The notes beneath the pieces were generated by a model. It was given only the letters and a program-made list of their open reading frames with translations, searched no databases and was not told where the DNA came from. Shown here in pieces: positions 32,552-41,417 of a stretch of DNA of 64,000 nt. Origin of the DNA: CAZUDI01 sp964618975. GTDB taxonomy: Bacteria > Desulfobacterota > Desulfomonilia > UBA1062. The DNA lies in contig CAZUDI010000003.1 of assembly GCA_964618975.1 (NCBI GenBank), positions 1-64,000 of the forward strand, written 5' to 3'. The position numbers and the translations under genes are program-made. How positions within the stretch are numbered: position 1 is the first letter of the stretch; each line of letters starts with the position of its first letter.

Positions 32552-34264
32552 CTACGGATCGAGGAGCCTGGCGCGCAACTCGCGTTTGAGGACCTTGCCC
32601 ACCTCGCTGACCGGGATGGCATCGATCAGGATAAGCTCGCGCACCTTCTTGTAGGGGGCCACCTCGCGGTTGACGAACTCCATGATCTCCGTCTGGTCGG
32701 CCGCCGCCGCGGCCTTGAGCTGGACAAAGGCCACCGGGACCTCCCCCCCCTGCTCGTCGGGACGGCCCACCACGGCGCACTTCTCCACGACGGGATGCCG
32801 GTGCAGCACCTCCTCGAGCTCGCGAGGGTAGATATTGTAGCCCTTGTAGATGATCAGGTCCTTGATGCGGTCCGTGATAAAGAGGTAGCCCTCGGCATCC
32901 CGGCGGCCGATGTCCCCGGTATGCAGCCACCCGTCGCTGAGAACCCCGGCCGTCTCATCGGGCCTGCCCCAGTAACCCTGCATCACCTGCGGCCCGCGGA
33001 TGAGGATCTCGCCCTCCTCGCCCGCGGGCAGCTCGGCGCCGCTGGCCACATCCACCACCCTGAGCTCGGTGTCGGCCACCGGCAGCCCCACGGACCCATA
33101 GCGGATGGCCTTACGCAGGGGCGGGTTGCAGGTGGCCACCATGGTGCACTCGGAGAGCCCGTAGGCCTCGCATACCACCCCGGAGAAGGCCTCCAGCATG
33201 CGGTCGAGCACCGCGTGCGACAGCGGGGCCGAGCCGGAGCCGGCCAGCCGGACCCCGCTCAGGTCATAGCGGTCGAAATCCGGCAGGTTGATCAGGGGCA
33301 CATAGGTCTGCGGGGCCCCCCCCATCACCGTGGCGCGATAGGTGGCGGCCGCATCGAGGTATTCCTGGGCGTTGAAGCTGGGGAAAACCACCATGGTGGC
33401 CCCGGCCATGACCAGGGTGTTCAGGAAGGCGATCGTGCCCATGGCATGGAACCAGGGCGCCACGACCAGGGAGGTCTCATGGTCGAGGGTCAGATTGCGG
33501 TCCCTCACGGGATCCACCCCGGGGGGGTAGCGGAACTCCAGCGTCCCGTCCGCGAGGCGGATATCGGCCCCGGAAACCCAGGAGCCGAACTGCATCGCAT
33601 TGGCCACCACATTGTGGTGGGTCAGCATCACCCCCTTGGAGACGCCGGTGGTGCCTCCGGTATAGGCGATATGGGCCAGGTCGCCCGCGGGGTCGATGGC
33701 CACCGGCTCCACCGCCGGGGCCGTCTCCCGCACGAGCGTGGCCAGGTCGATGGTCTCTTTGATCTCGGTCTTGCCGAAGAGCATGAAGGGGGCGCGCACG
33801 GCACTGATGCAGTCGGCCATGCTCGTGGTCAGGATGTTCCTGACCGGGGTCTGCCCCACGGCCTCCTGGACCCCGGGGTAGATGAGGTCGAGCGAGAGCA
33901 GGGTCGTGGCCCCGGAATCGGTGAGCTGCGCGGCGAACTCCGGGGGTGGCAGCAGCGGGCTCAGGGGGGTGAAGACCGCCCCGGCCCTCAGCAGGCCGTA
34001 ATAGGCAACGGCGAACTGCGGACAGTTGGGCAGGTGCAGCGCCACGCGGTCGCCCTGGGTGACCCCCATGGTCTGCAGCGCGGTGGCAAAACGCTCACTG
34101 AGCTCCTTCAGCTCGCCATAGGTCAGCTCCATGCCGCGAAAGACGATCGCGATGCGGTGCGGACAGCGCCGGGCCGTCTGATCCAGCAGGGCATACACCG
34201 GCACATCGGGATACCGCAGGGTTGTGGGCCACTCCTCCTGCCACCTCATCAGATCATTGCCCAT
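32552..34264 (-). CDS. Acyl-/aryl-CoA ligase (AMP-forming)
   Basis: A 570-residue ANL-family ligase. AMP-binding loop YTGGTTGVSKGVMLTH near residue 205, EAYGLSE, GYWGRPDET, HTGDIG and the C-terminal SEVGKVLKREL Lys are all present, so it should be active in adenylating a carboxylic acid and linking it to CoA. Placed beside the reductase and beta-oxidation operons it is a good candidate for the substrate-activating step. ATG at 34264 has AAGGAGG seven bases upstream. The promoter at 34621-34649 would give a long leader of about 350 bases holding a repeat copy. Confidence 0.9.
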   Translation of the reverse strand: MGNDLMRWQEEWPTTLRYPDVPVYALLDQTARRCPHRIAIVFRGMELTYGELKELSERFATALQTMGVTQGDRVALHLPNCPQFAVAYYGLLRAGAVFTPLSPLLPPPEFAAQLTDSGATTLLSLDLIYPGVQEAVGQTPVRNILTTSMADCISAVRAPFMLFGKTEIKETIDLATLVRETAPAVEPVAIDPAGDLAHIAYTGGTTGVSKGVMLTHHNVVANAMQFGSWVSGADIRLADGTLEFRYPPGVDPVRDRNLTLDHETSLVVAPWFHAMGTIAFLNTLVMAGATMVVFPSFNAQEYLDAAATYRATVMGGAPQTYVPLINLPDFDRYDLSGVRLAGSGSAPLSHAVLDRMLEAFSGVVCEAYGLSECTMVATCNPPLRKAIRYGSVGLPVADTELRVVDVASGAELPAGEEGEILIRGPQVMQGYWGRPDETAGVLSDGWLHTGDIGRRDAEGYLFITDRIKDLIIYKGYNIYPRELEEVLHRHPVVEKCAVVGRPDEQGGEVPVAFVQLKAAAAADQTEIMEFVNREVAPYKKVRELILIDAIPVSEVGKVLKRELRARLLDP

Positions 34265-34288
34265 CGATTACCTCCTTCTTTAACTTCA

Positions 34289-34376
34289 TTTTAATCGCCT
34301 GAGGGTCGAATTCCCCGCTAATTGCAGCGAAAAGCAGGGGGCACAAGCTTGCCCCGGGTCCATGCCCCTGATTCGC
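34289..34376 (-). repeat. Dispersed two-hairpin repeat, inverted copy
   Basis: Read on the minus strand it runs from GAATCAGGGGCATGGACCC to TCGACCCTCAGGCGATTAAAA. The only clear minus-strand copy in the window. Confidence 0.75.
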
Positions 34377-34433
34377 CCGGGGGCGCATCTCCCTTCCGCC
34401 TGCGGCGCTTACGGGGTGTCGCGGGCCTGTGCC

Positions 34434-34450
34434 ATGCTCACCTTACCTGA
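34434..34450. repeat. 17-bp sequence repeated exactly at 181
   Basis: Second occurrence of ATGCTCACCTTACCTGA (see 181-197), here in the leader upstream of the ligase gene. Confidence 0.35.
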
Positions 34451-34620
34451 GGACCTCGGCTCCCCGCGGGGAAGAAGTCCCCCACCCAGAGGGTGGGCAC
34501 ATCTTCCGTGATGTGTCGTTGCGGGTGCCGTTGTCCGGGATCCTTCAGCAGGTCTGCGCGTCATGCCGGATAAAGCGTTTGGCTCTCAGGGTGGAGGTGC
34601 ACCTTGTGCGTGTTTATTTC

Positions 34621-34649
34621 ACTATAGGAAGGACACACCCGGCTGTCAA
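34621..34649 (-). promoter_or_regulatory. Sigma70-type promoter of the ligase gene
   Basis: On the minus strand TTGACA (34649-34644), 17 bases, TATAGT (34626-34621), nearly consensus. The leader to the ligase start is about 350 bases long. Confidence 0.6.
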
Positions 34650-34660
34650 TGTCTGAATAT

Positions 34661-34689
34661 ATTTTTGTATGTCATTATTACATAATGAC
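34661..34689. promoter_or_regulatory. Candidate shared operator, copy 3, with inverted repeat
   Basis: ATTTTTGTATGT overlaps a perfect inverted repeat GTCATTAT-3-ATAATGAC (34671-34689), just upstream of the ligase -35 box. It shares the TTTGTATGT core with 21835-21853 and 22081-22103. Nothing else is seen between here and the AcuC-like gene at 34848. Confidence 0.4.
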
Positions 34690-34847
34690 CGGGCCGTGTC
34701 GGGGCGTCCGCCCCAGTCCGAAACCCTGGGGGATTCTCCGGTGCCCTGTCCCTGAGCGAGAGGTAGAGCCTGGCCGGTTCCTGCAGCGTTCGCTCCATGG
34801 TCGCCAGGCAGGCCCCCGCAAAAAAGGCGAGGCTCCAGGAGACGGGC

Positions 34848-35981
34848 TCAGCCGATACCCAGGAGGGGAAAGAGGTTTTCCTTCAGGTAGGCGATCTTGC
34901 GGTCGAGGTAGGCATCGACCCCCTTCTTGAGCTGGGGAGAGATGCTGTGGGGCGAGTCGAAGAGGTCGTCCCCGGTCTGCTCGTGGCCGTACATGGCCCC
35001 GCCGATGAGTCCGGCATAGGGATCCTCGGGGGTGAGGTGGTTGAGCGTGGCCCAGGCGACCGTCCAGCCGCGGGCCACGTCGTTGATGCTGTAGCCGCCG
35101 CCGCCCAGGGCCAGGACCTTGTCGCAGCTCGCGCCGATCAGCTCGATCACCTGTCGATAGCCGTGGTTGGTGCAGCGCAGGTTGGTCAGCGGATCCTTCT
35201 TGAGCGTGTCCAGCCCGATCTGGGTCACCACGAACTGGGGGTGGAAGGCCTGGGCGACGGGGCAGAATATCTCCTTGAATACACGGACATAGCTCTCGTC
35301 ATCCGTATATTCGGGCAGGGGGACGTTCACGGTATATCCCCGCCCTGCCCCTGTTCCCATCTCGTTCTCGAAACCGCTGCCCGGATAGATGGTCTCCCCG
35401 CTCTGGTGCTGGGAGTAGGTCAGCACCCGCGGGTCGTCATAGAAGGCATTCTGCACGCCGTTGCCGTGGTGCGCGTCGATATCCACATAGAGGACACGCT
35501 CGTAGCCCTGCCTGAGCAGGTCCTTGATGGCGATGACGATATCGTTGACATAGCAGAAGCCCTCAGCGAAATTGGGGCCGGCATGGTGCAGGCCGCCGAC
35601 CGGATTGAAGGCCACATCGATCTTGCCCTGGGCGATGAGGTTGGCCCCGGCAAGGGTCGCGCCCAGCGAAAGCAGCGAGTAATCGAAGACCCCCTTGAAG
35701 ACAGGATTGTCCGAGGTTCCCAGACCATGCTCGAGCATGGTGATGTCGAAATAGGCGTTGTTAGCGCTCTTTAAGGCATCGATATAGGCGGGCGTATGGA
35801 AGACGCTCAGGGCCTCTTCCGGAGCGGGCTCGGGCTCGACGACCTGAACCCACTCGGGATCGAGCAGGCCATAGCGGTAACAGAGCTCATAAACCAGCTT
35901 CGCCCGGTAGGGCTTGAAGGGGTGATGCTGGCCATATTCAAAAGTATCAAACTGTGGCGAGTAAATGAAGGCGGAATGCAT
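34848..35981 (-). CDS. AcuC-like histone-deacetylase-family protein
   Basis: A 377-residue zinc-dependent deacetylase of the AcuC/HDAC superfamily. The tandem His H132-H133 (GGLHHA), zinc ligands D169 and H171 (YVDIDAHHGNGVQ) and D258 (GLDTL followed by KKDPL) are all in place. In Bacillus AcuC deacetylates and so reactivates acetyl-CoA synthetase; here, next to an acyl-CoA ligase gene transcribed the same way, removal of acyl groups from a ligase lysine is a reasonable guess. ATG at 35981 has GGGAGGG nine bases upstream. It may also act on polyamines or other acetylated compounds. Confidence 0.85.
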   Translation of the reverse strand: MHSAFIYSPQFDTFEYGQHHPFKPYRAKLVYELCYRYGLLDPEWVQVVEPEPAPEEALSVFHTPAYIDALKSANNAYFDITMLEHGLGTSDNPVFKGVFDYSLLSLGATLAGANLIAQGKIDVAFNPVGGLHHAGPNFAEGFCYVNDIVIAIKDLLRQGYERVLYVDIDAHHGNGVQNAFYDDPRVLTYSQHQSGETIYPGSGFENEMGTGAGRGYTVNVPLPEYTDDESYVRVFKEIFCPVAQAFHPQFVVTQIGLDTLKKDPLTNLRCTNHGYRQVIELIGASCDKVLALGGGGYSINDVARGWTVAWATLNHLTPEDPYAGLIGGAMYGHEQTGDDLFDSPHSISPQLKKGVDAYLDRKIAYLKENLFPLLGIG

Positions 35982-36012
35982 CTTCAGACCCTCCCTGATG
36001 CCTCATGCAACC

Positions 36013-36097
36013 GATCATGGGTATGAACCCCAGGGCAAGCTCTTGCCCCTGCTCTCCGCTGCAAGCAGCGGGATATTCGACCCTCAGGCCATTAAAA
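36013..36097 (+). repeat. Dispersed two-hairpin repeat, best copy
   Basis: The 85-bp reference copy. Hairpin 1: CAGGGCAAG (36031-36039) with CTTGCCCCTG (36042-36051). Hairpin 2: CCGCTGC-AA-GCAGCGG (36056-36071), perfect. It ends with TTCGACCCTCAGGCCATTAAAA. It lies between the OYE-like and AcuC-like genes, antisense to both. Confidence 0.85.
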
Positions 36098-36171
36098 ACC
36101 CCAACTATCCCTATAACAGAAGATCGCCCGGGGATAAAGTGACGAATATACGCCCCATCGCTGATACGGGC

Positions 36172-38109
36172 TTACAGGGCCCAGACCGCCTTGGCCCCCT
36201 CGTCGGTGGCCTCGATGATGCGGCGCGGCTCACGGGCGTCGCCGACCAGGGTGCAGGCGACCCCCCGCTCATGCAGGGCCTCGGCCAGACAGGGGTCGGC
36301 CCGCAACCCCACGGCGAGGACCACCTGGTCCACAGGTGCCAGCAGGTCTTCGGCACCATCGGTCTCCACCCGTACCCCCTCGGGCGTGATCGCTCGCACA
36401 CAGGTGCCGAAACGCAGCACGGCGCCGGCCTCTCGGAGCCGTCGGTGCAGCATATAGCCGTGGGACGTGACCGGCTGCACCGGCGAAGAGGGCAGCATCT
36501 CCACCACGGTCACCTGCGCCCCCCGGGCACACAGAAAGTCCGCGGTCTCCATGCCCACCATCCCCCCCCCGATCACCACGACCGCGTGCCCCGGGGCCAC
36601 CTCCCCCGCGAGCACCTGCCAGGCATCGCTGACATGCGGCAGGTCGAGGCCCACGATGGCGGGCACGATCATGACTCCACCCGTGGCCACGATAACGGCC
36701 GGCGGGGGATGCTCGAGGTCCGCCCCCAGGGACGTGCCGGTGACGATGCGCCCCCCGAGGGCGCGCACCTGGTCCGAGAGCCACTCGATCCACCGCGCAT
36801 AGGCCTCCTTGAAGGGCGGTCGGCCGCCGAAGCGCACCTGACCCCCGAGCTGCGTTTCACGCTCGAAGACCGTCACCTTGTGCCCGAGCCGGCAGGCCTC
36901 ATAGGCCGCGCTAAGCCCGGCCGGGCCGGCCCCGGCAATCCAGACCTCTTTGGGGGAGGCCGCCGGAGAGGAGGGGTAGAGGAGCTCCTGCCCGGTCTCC
37001 GGGTTGATGGCACAGCGCACCGACCCCTCGCCCAGCACAAGGCGCTCGATACAGCCCTGGTTGCAGGCGATGCAGGTGCGGATCTCGTGCGCACGCCCCG
37101 ATCGAGTCTTGAGCAGGAAATCCGGGTCGGCCAGGAACTGCCGTCCGAAGGCCACCAGGTCGGCATCGCCCCGGGCGATGACGGCCCCGGCCGCCTCAGG
37201 GTCGGTGAAGCGCCCCACGGCGATCACCGGGAGATCCACCGCGTCCTTGGCCGCCCGTGCGAGGTGGGCCTGAAAGCCCGGCGCGTACTCCGGGGGGGCG
37301 CACGTGATCCCGCCCGGGCTCCCGTGCGTGCCGAAGGAGGCGTGGATGATGTCGGCCCCGGCCTCGGCAAAGTGCGGCAGCAGGGCCTGCATGTCGCCTT
37401 TCCCGTAGCCGCCCTTGAGGCACTCGTCCATGGACAGGCGCAGCGAGATGGGAAAGTCTTCCCCCACGGCCGCCCGCACGGCGCGCACCACCTCCAGGGG
37501 AAAACGCGCGCGGTTGATGGCCGAGCCGCCGTAGTCGTCCGTACGCCGGTTGGCGATGGGGGAGAGGAACTGGGTCAGGAGATAGCCGTGGGCGGCATGG
37601 ATCTCCACGGCGTCGAAGCCCGCCTCACGGGCCCTGAGGGCCGCCCGCGCAAAGGCGATCGTAACCTCGTCGATATCCTCCCGTGTCATCGCCTTGGGCG
37701 GCAGGCCGTAGACCAGGCTGGGCAGGGCCGAAGGCCCCCGGGCCTGCCCCCTGAGGAGCAGGTAGAGGCTCTCCCGCCCGGCATGGTGGAGCTGCAGGGC
37801 GATCTTGCAGCCGTGTGTATGAGATGCGGCGGCCAGGCGTCTGAGCCCCGGGATGAAGCGGTCGTCGAAGGCCCCCAGCTGGCTGTCGAGGCACAGGCCC
37901 TCCGGGTCTACGCCCACGATCTCGGTGACGATGAGACCCGGACGCCCCCGGGCCCGGCGCTCGAGGTAGGCGATCACCGCCTCGCTGACCGTCGAGTCCC
38001 GGTTGCCCAGAAAGGTCCCCATGGCGGGCATCACGGCGCGGTTGGCCAGAGACATGCCCCTGATCGTGAGGGGCTCGAAAAGACTTCGGATGCCTTCGTC
38101 CTGATCCAT
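36172..38109 (-). CDS. OYE-family Fe-S flavoprotein, 2,4-dienoyl-CoA reductase-like
   Basis: A 645-residue three-part flavoenzyme. Residues 1 to about 335 form the FMN-binding old-yellow-enzyme barrel (IHAAHGYLLTQFLSP, NRRTDDYGG). A [4Fe-4S] motif C-x2-C-x3-C-x11-C follows (CIACNQGC). The rest binds FAD (AGAGPAGLSAA) and NADH (VVIGGGMVGMETADF). Enzymes of this build include 2,4-dienoyl-CoA reductase, bile-acid BaiCD/BaiH and, in anaerobes, the ATP-independent 2-naphthoyl-CoA and dihydronaphthoyl-CoA reductases. Near a class I reductase-like operon a role in reducing a conjugated or aromatic acyl-CoA is plausible. ATG at 38109 has GGGAGG seven bases upstream. Confidence 0.88.
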   Translation of the reverse strand: MDQDEGIRSLFEPLTIRGMSLANRAVMPAMGTFLGNRDSTVSEAVIAYLERRARGRPGLIVTEIVGVDPEGLCLDSQLGAFDDRFIPGLRRLAAASHTHGCKIALQLHHAGRESLYLLLRGQARGPSALPSLVYGLPPKAMTREDIDEVTIAFARAALRAREAGFDAVEIHAAHGYLLTQFLSPIANRRTDDYGGSAINRARFPLEVVRAVRAAVGEDFPISLRLSMDECLKGGYGKGDMQALLPHFAEAGADIIHASFGTHGSPGGITCAPPEYAPGFQAHLARAAKDAVDLPVIAVGRFTDPEAAGAVIARGDADLVAFGRQFLADPDFLLKTRSGRAHEIRTCIACNQGCIERLVLGEGSVRCAINPETGQELLYPSSPAASPKEVWIAGAGPAGLSAAYEACRLGHKVTVFERETQLGGQVRFGGRPPFKEAYARWIEWLSDQVRALGGRIVTGTSLGADLEHPPPAVIVATGGVMIVPAIVGLDLPHVSDAWQVLAGEVAPGHAVVVIGGGMVGMETADFLCARGAQVTVVEMLPSSPVQPVTSHGYMLHRRLREAGAVLRFGTCVRAITPEGVRVETDGAEDLLAPVDQVVLAVGLRADPCLAEALHERGVACTLVGDAREPRRIIEATDEGAKAVWAL

Positions 38110-38446
38110 AGTCGCACCTCCCGTAAGAGATATGCACAGCCTGCGTCAAGGAAACTATACGTCAATTCCCCGGCACCACACAAGCGGCCATCGACTCGTG
38201 GTTGCAAATCGCGGTTTTATCGCCCTGGCATGCGTGCATTCTATCCCGGGCTGAGCATCAATGCGCTCCCGGTTATTGTCCTGTTGCATCATTGGTATGA
38301 GCCTTCAGGGCCAGCATAAGGACCCTGTTTGCCGCCGCCAGTGGCAGAAAATTCGACCATCAAGCCATTAAAACGCACGTACCCCGCAGGACGCCGACGT
38401 CCTCATGCTGCTCCTTGAGCACTGTGGCGTGATTATTCGGAGAGAC
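38110..38446. other. 337-bp spacer holding a repeat copy
   Basis: Besides the repeat at 38286-38373 I see no gene. The promoter of the OYE-like gene must lie in 38110-38285 but no good -35/-10 pair stands out. Confidence 0.5.
38286..38373 (+). repeat. Dispersed repeat, diverged copy
   Basis: GCATCATTGGTATGAGCC at the left, CCGCCGCCAGTGGC hairpin, ATTCGACCATCAAGCCATTAAAA at the right. Confidence 0.65.
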
Positions 38447-40933
38447 TTAAGACCTCTCCTGCAGGTGGTCCTCAATGGCGCATTGAACGCGGATGCGCAG
38501 TTGGTCGTAATCTTTCCCGTCGGGCCTGATCGGGTCGCACACGGCCAGCGCGATGGGGGCATGGCGGGGGCAGAGGGAACCGCGCGGCAGGGCCTCGAAG
38601 GCACCCTGGATGGCCAGGGGAACGACCATAAGATCCAGCTCGGTGCTCAGGATGGCGAAAAGTTTTTTGAAGGGAGCCAGAGATCCGTCGCGGCTGCGGG
38701 TGCCCTCGGGGAAGATGGCCACGTTGCGGCCCTGTTGGAGCACCGTGGCGATGGCCTGCAGGGATGCTTTGAGGTCCTTGTCGCCATCGAGGACGATCAC
38801 ATGCATACGCTCGATGAGCCAGCGTCCGAGGGTGGTGGTGTAGAACGGCTGTTGTTTTGCCACAATGCAGGTCTGAGCTATCACCTCCCACGGGAGGAAG
38901 GCGATCAGCAACACGGCGTCGAGATAGCTCTGGTGGTTGGGTGCCAGAATGAAAGGGGCGCTCGGCAGTTTATGCATGCCGCTGGTGCGGACCTGAAACC
39001 AGGCCCGGCCCAGAGGACGCAGCACGGCACGCATGATTCTCAGGGTGAGGCTGTTCATCGGGGGCAACGCGCAGGCCACGTCACGGCTGAAGATCTCCTT
39101 CCAGTCCACCTGGCTGTCCTCGGCGCGGGTCTGGCCGGCACGAACGAATTCGGCCAGAGACTGCACGGTGGGGTGGTGTGCCAGGTCCTCGTCTGCCAGT
39201 TCGAGGCCGAAGGTGCTCTCGACATAGACCTGCAGCTCGACCCTGGCCAGTGAATCCAGTCCGACATCCAGGTCGAAATGGTCGTCGGGAAGGATCGGCC
39301 GGCCGGTTTGTTGTTCCAGGAAATCCTTCAGCAGGGCGTATTCACGTATCTCAGGCTCGGGGATGTCGCGCGGACGACGTTCACCGTAGGTCAGCACCGA
39401 GTCCATGAGAAAGCGCTGCAGCTTGCCCAGGTTGGTCTTGGGCAGGGGCTCGCGCAGGATGGCGATCTCGAGGATCTTGCGGTAGCCCTCCACGCCGCTG
39501 TTGTAGCGGTCGATGACGGTGCGCCGGATGGCATCGACGATGTTGGCGATCTTTTCCTTCTTGAACAGGGCATAATTGGGGTAGATCAGCGCGGCGAGCT
39601 TGCCGTCCCGCTGCATCACGCCAATGTCTTCGATCAGGGGCGAGATGGCCAGGATATCCCGCTCGATATCCTCGGGATTGATGTTCTTGCCGCTCGGCAG
39701 CACGATCATGTCGTCCTTGCGGCCGGTGACATACAGATAGCCGTCCTCGTCGAGGTAGCCGGCATCGCCGGTGTGGTACCATCCGTCGTGGATCTTGCTC
39801 TCCGTCTCTTGGGGCTTGTTGAAATAGCCCTGCATCACATGCGGCCCCCGGGTCAGGATCTCGCCGTCATGGATGGTGACCTGCGTGCCGGGCAGCGGCA
39901 GGCCCACGGAACCCAGCCGGATGCGGTCGAAGGGATTGAAGGCGATGATCGGCGCGGTCTCACTCACGCCGTAGCCCTCGTCCAGCACGAAGCCCAAGTC
40001 GCGCATGTCGCGTGCGAGCGCAGCATCCAGCTTGGAGCCGCCTGAGGCATACAGACGCACCTGCCCGCCGAACATGGTGTGAATGCGGCCGAATAACACA
40101 CGGCTGAAGGTGAGATTATCCACCCTGCGGGCCAGACGCAACAGGGTGCGGGCCGCGGCACTAGCGTTGATGCGCGCGAAGATATTGCGGTGAAAGAGCT
40201 CGTAGAGCCGGGGAACCCCGATGAAAAAGGTGATCCTGTGTTGTTTGAGGACTCGCAGGATCTCGGCCGAGTTGAGTTCGTGCACATAGACGACCGTGGC
40301 ACCCACGTAAAGCGGCAGGATGATCGTGCCCTGCAGCGGGTAGATGTGGTGAAAGGGCAGCAGGCCGATCACACGGTCTTCACGCCGCATGATGTCGAAA
40401 TCGATCAGTCCGTTGATGGTGGCCATCAGGTTGGTATAGGAAAGCATGACCCCCTTGGGCGGCCCGGTGGTGCCCGAGGTGTAAACGATCAGGGCCGTAT
40501 CGTCCGGGTTCAATTGCGTGCGAAGTGGCGGCAAAGCGCCAGCGGGCCGCTCGAGGGCATCAAAGTCGATCAGCTTCGCCCCGGGGCGGTCCTGCCCCCG
40601 GCGACTGCTGGCCCGGTCGAGCTTCGCGGCGCCGAGAGCCGAGGTGCAGATCACGCTCGGGCGGCAGTCTGCCAGGACCGTGCGCAGGGTTTCCTCGCGC
40701 ATGGCGAAATCCAGGGGCACGGCAATGCCGCCATGGTTCCAGATGGCATACAGGGCATAGATCCACTCCAGGCGGTTTTCGGCCAGGATGACCACCCGCT
40801 CGCCCGGCTCGATATCGATCAGGGCGGCATATTCGCGCACATGTTCGATGAGCTCAGCGTAGGTGATCTCGATCTCGCCGTCTATGAGGGCCGTCTTGTT
40901 GAAGTCGTTGATGATCATGGGTGTCGTCTCCAT
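38447..40933 (-). CDS. Acyl-CoA/ACP synthetase - carrier domain - PlsC acyltransferase fusion
   Basis: An 828-residue three-domain protein. Residues about 1-510: AMP-forming ligase with YTSGTTGPPKG (151-161), YGVSETAP, HTGD and K504 in KTNLGKLQR. Residues about 530-600: acyl-carrier domain with phosphopantetheine Ser561 in DVGLDSLARVE. Residues about 635-828: PlsC/LPLAT acyltransferase with NHQSYLD (666-672) and FPEGTRS (741-747). The order suggests that a fatty acid is adenylated, loaded on the built-in carrier and passed to a glycerophosphate or lysophospholipid acceptor, so it would activate exogenous or released fatty acids for membrane lipids. ATG at 40933 lacks a clear ribosome-binding site; ATG at 40918 has GGAG nine bases upstream and may be the true start. 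Confidence 0.88.
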   Translation of the reverse strand: METTPMIINDFNKTALIDGEIEITYAELIEHVREYAALIDIEPGERVVILAENRLEWIYALYAIWNHGGIAVPLDFAMREETLRTVLADCRPSVICTSALGAAKLDRASSRRGQDRPGAKLIDFDALERPAGALPPLRTQLNPDDTALIVYTSGTTGPPKGVMLSYTNLMATINGLIDFDIMRREDRVIGLLPFHHIYPLQGTIILPLYVGATVVYVHELNSAEILRVLKQHRITFFIGVPRLYELFHRNIFARINASAAARTLLRLARRVDNLTFSRVLFGRIHTMFGGQVRLYASGGSKLDAALARDMRDLGFVLDEGYGVSETAPIIAFNPFDRIRLGSVGLPLPGTQVTIHDGEILTRGPHVMQGYFNKPQETESKIHDGWYHTGDAGYLDEDGYLYVTGRKDDMIVLPSGKNINPEDIERDILAISPLIEDIGVMQRDGKLAALIYPNYALFKKEKIANIVDAIRRTVIDRYNSGVEGYRKILEIAILREPLPKTNLGKLQRFLMDSVLTYGERRPRDIPEPEIREYALLKDFLEQQTGRPILPDDHFDLDVGLDSLARVELQVYVESTFGLELADEDLAHHPTVQSLAEFVRAGQTRAEDSQVDWKEIFSRDVACALPPMNSLTLRIMRAVLRPLGRAWFQVRTSGMHKLPSAPFILAPNHQSYLDAVLLIAFLPWEVIAQTCIVAKQQPFYTTTLGRWLIERMHVIVLDGDKDLKASLQAIATVLQQGRNVAIFPEGTRSRDGSLAPFKKLFAILSTELDLMVVPLAIQGAFEALPRGSLCPRHAPIALAVCDPIRPDGKDYDQLRIRVQCAIEDHLQERS

Positions 40934-41144
40934 ACGTTGAAGTTAATGGTTCGGATTTGCGCCCAATTCTGCATGTAGCACTTGAGAGTCCTGCGATCAA
41001 GATGATCGTGGTGCGCCTGCAGCGTGATCATCTCCGGGGCCTGCCCCGAAGCGCCCTTGTCCCTTCCTGTGAATTGCTCTAGGATGGTCGTTCCTGACCC
41101 GTCTTCTGGTCTGAACGCCCCGATGGGTCAGGTCGGAGGTGGAC

Positions 41145-41393
41145 ATGCGTCTCCTGCACCTTCCGGTCGAGACCGAAGTGAGACCTCAGGGGAGACTCGC
41201 ACCGGTGGCATTTCAGTATGGCGGACGAAGGTACGTCATCAGAGAAATCACGGACCGCTGGGACGAGGGCGATCTCCAAGCGGGACGCCCGGAGATCACC
41301 TATTTCCGGGTGCTCACCAAGGGCGGGGAGACCTTTCTCCTGCGCCGCAGCGCGCTCTTCGATGCTTGGGCCCTCGTGGTACCCGATAGATGA
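41145..41393 (+). CDS. Small DUF6504-like protein
   Basis: An 82-residue protein. The pattern PVAFQYGGRRYVIREITDRW followed by TYFRVLTKGGETFLLRR resembles the DUF6504 family, small beta-rich proteins of unknown function. ATG at 41145 has GGAGG five bases upstream; a GTG two codons earlier is also in frame. It is transcribed alone, divergent from the ligase-PlsC gene 211 bases away. Confidence 0.65.
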   Translation: MRLLHLPVETEVRPQGRLAPVAFQYGGRRYVIREITDRWDEGDLQAGRPEITYFRVLTKGGETFLLRRSALFDAWALVVPDR

Positions 41394-41417
41394 GGACCAC
41401 CGGTGCCTCCGCATTTC

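Noticed and set aside
35965..38319. 784-residue plus-strand frame over the OYE-like gene
   Set aside because: Shadow; it also runs through a dispersed-repeat copy at its start.
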